A stretch of 64,000 bases of DNA, taken from positions 682,001-746,000 of the forward strand of contig NZ_BSYJ01000002.1 of the NCBI RefSeq assembly GCF_030270605.1, written 5' to 3'. This document shows positions 63,229 through 64,000 of this stretch, one piece after another. Under the pieces are notes generated by a model. That model saw nothing but the letters and a program-made list of their open reading frames with translations, searched no databases and was not told the origin of the DNA. Source of the DNA: Biformimicrobium ophioploci (GTDB lineage: Bacteria; Pseudomonadota; Gammaproteobacteria; Pseudomonadales; Cellvibrionaceae). A program made the translations under genes and the position numbers. Each line of letters begins with the position of its first letter. The stretch's first letter is position 1.

Positions 63229-63998
63229 ATAGTGCCCAGATCTGGATATCGTTCAAGACCATTGTGCGTCGGGAGATCCGGCGCTTTATGCGCATATGGC
63301 CGCAGACGCTGCTGCCGCCGGCGATCACCATGTCGCTTTACTTTGTGATTTTCGGCACCCTGATCGGCTCCCGGATTGGCCAGATGGGTGGCTTTGATTA
63401 TATGCAGTTCGTGGTGCCTGGCCTCATCATGATGGCAGTGATCACGAACTCCTACTCGAATGTGGTTTCGTCGTTCTACAGCGCAAAGTTCCAGCGCAGT
63501 GTTGAGGAGCTACTCGTTTCGCCCACGCCCAACTGGGTGATTCTCTCCGGCTATGTGTTTGGCGGAGTCTGCCGCGGACTGGCCGTGGGCCTGATCGTAA
63601 CGATCCTGTCCCTGTTTTTTTCGAAGTTGCAGGTGTCGCACCTGGGCCTGACCATTGCCATCGTGTTGATGACGTCGATCTTTTTCTCTCTGGCCGGCTT
63701 TATCAATGCTGTATTCGCCAACAGTTTCGATGACATCTCCATTATCCCGACCTTTGTATTGACGCCCCTGACTTACCTCGGCGGGGTATTTTACTCCATC
63801 GACCTGCTTTCGCCGTTCTGGCAGGCGGTCTCCAAACTCAATCCGGTCCTGTATATGGTGAATGCGTTCCGCTACGGGATCCTCGGCGTGTCTGATATCA
63901 ATATCGCCTGGGCGTTCGCAGGCATGCTGGTGTTTATTATTGTTCTGGTCGCGGTCTGCCTCCACCTGATGGAACATGGCAAGCGCCTGCGGCACTGA
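63225..63998 (+). CDS. ABC-2 type transporter permease
   Basis: 257 residues with six membrane helices, including LPPAITMSLYFVIFGTLIG, VVPGLIMMAVITNSYSNVV, SIFFSLAGFINAVFA and LVFIIVLVAVCLHLM-like segments. The pattern FQRSVEELLVSPTPNWVILSGYV before the second helix pair and TPLTYLGGVFYSIDLL are typical of YadH-like ABC-2 exporters. The substrate is unknown. It is complete within the window and overlaps the ATPase gene by 4 bp. Confidence 0.92.
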   Translation: MNSAQIWISFKTIVRREIRRFMRIWPQTLLPPAITMSLYFVIFGTLIGSRIGQMGGFDYMQFVVPGLIMMAVITNSYSNVVSSFYSAKFQRSVEELLVSPTPNWVILSGYVFGGVCRGLAVGLIVTILSLFFSKLQVSHLGLTIAIVLMTSIFFSLAGFINAVFANSFDDISIIPTFVLTPLTYLGGVFYSIDLLSPFWQAVSKLNPVLYMVNAFRYGILGVSDINIAWAFAGMLVFIIVLVAVCLHLMEHGKRLRH

Positions 63999-64000
63999 TT

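Overview
The window reads as chromosomal DNA of a marine gammaproteobacterium. The gene set (recA-recX, MnmC, TrmL, RlmM, FldB, EpmC, PdxB, YheU, a PA2817-like protein), the sodium-linked energetics (Na+-pumping oxaloacetate decarboxylase, NhaC-type antiporter), the moderately high GC and the two OmpW porins suggest a Cellvibrionales-type organism, perhaps near Microbulbifer. That placement is inference from family resemblance, not a search result.

Layout. 1-2.6 kb: end of a glycosyltransferase, then SOS-controlled recA with recX. 2.6-6.9 kb: an RND efflux permease/adaptor pair on the minus strand. 7.0-9.7 kb: the three-gene AmmeMemoRadiSam set (radical SAM enzyme divergent from Memo and AMMECR1). 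9.7-12.6 kb: two exported metallopeptidases. 12.9-16.9 kb: two paralogous DUF5829-like secreted proteins flanking a decayed alcohol dehydrogenase and an OmpW porin. 16.9-17.4 kb: a three-fold tandem 141-bp non-coding repeat ending in a terminator.

17.38-24.8 kb is a compact, AT-richer genomic island inserted in the 3' end of a tRNA-Ser(GGA) gene. A 32-bp direct repeat marks both ends, integrase arm-type sites lie just inside each end, and the tyrosine integrase sits beside the intact tRNA. The cargo is small: an HNH nuclease, a serine recombinase, a Rha-like regulator, several small membrane proteins and several proteins I do not recognise. Its non-coding DNA is rich in dyads and recurrent TCCTCA(A/G)GA-type motifs. 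No capsid, terminase, conjugation or replication gene is recognisable. It resembles a phage satellite or cryptic integrative element and is the least explained part of the window.

24.9-35.5 kb: nitroreductase, class III cyclase, a PagL-like outer-membrane protein, tRNA-Arg, DusC, the OadGAB sodium pump, BolA and a second OmpW. 35.5-42.2 kb: NhaC antiporter, MmsA and two omega-aminotransferases, likely for beta-alanine/valine-type catabolism. 42.4-54.2 kb: RNA-modification and housekeeping genes (MnmC, TrmL, RlmM, TusA, EpmC, Xni), with FldB, a GcvR-like regulator and an exported methyltransferase. 54.2-61.1 kb: PdxB, an ATP-NAD kinase-like protein, a methyltransferase, AlaA, MsrB, a glycosylase and a DUF1499 protein. 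61.2-64 kb: a Glu-Gly-Glu-Gly tRNA cluster with a strong promoter and terminator, a PA2817-like protein and an ABC-2 exporter pair.
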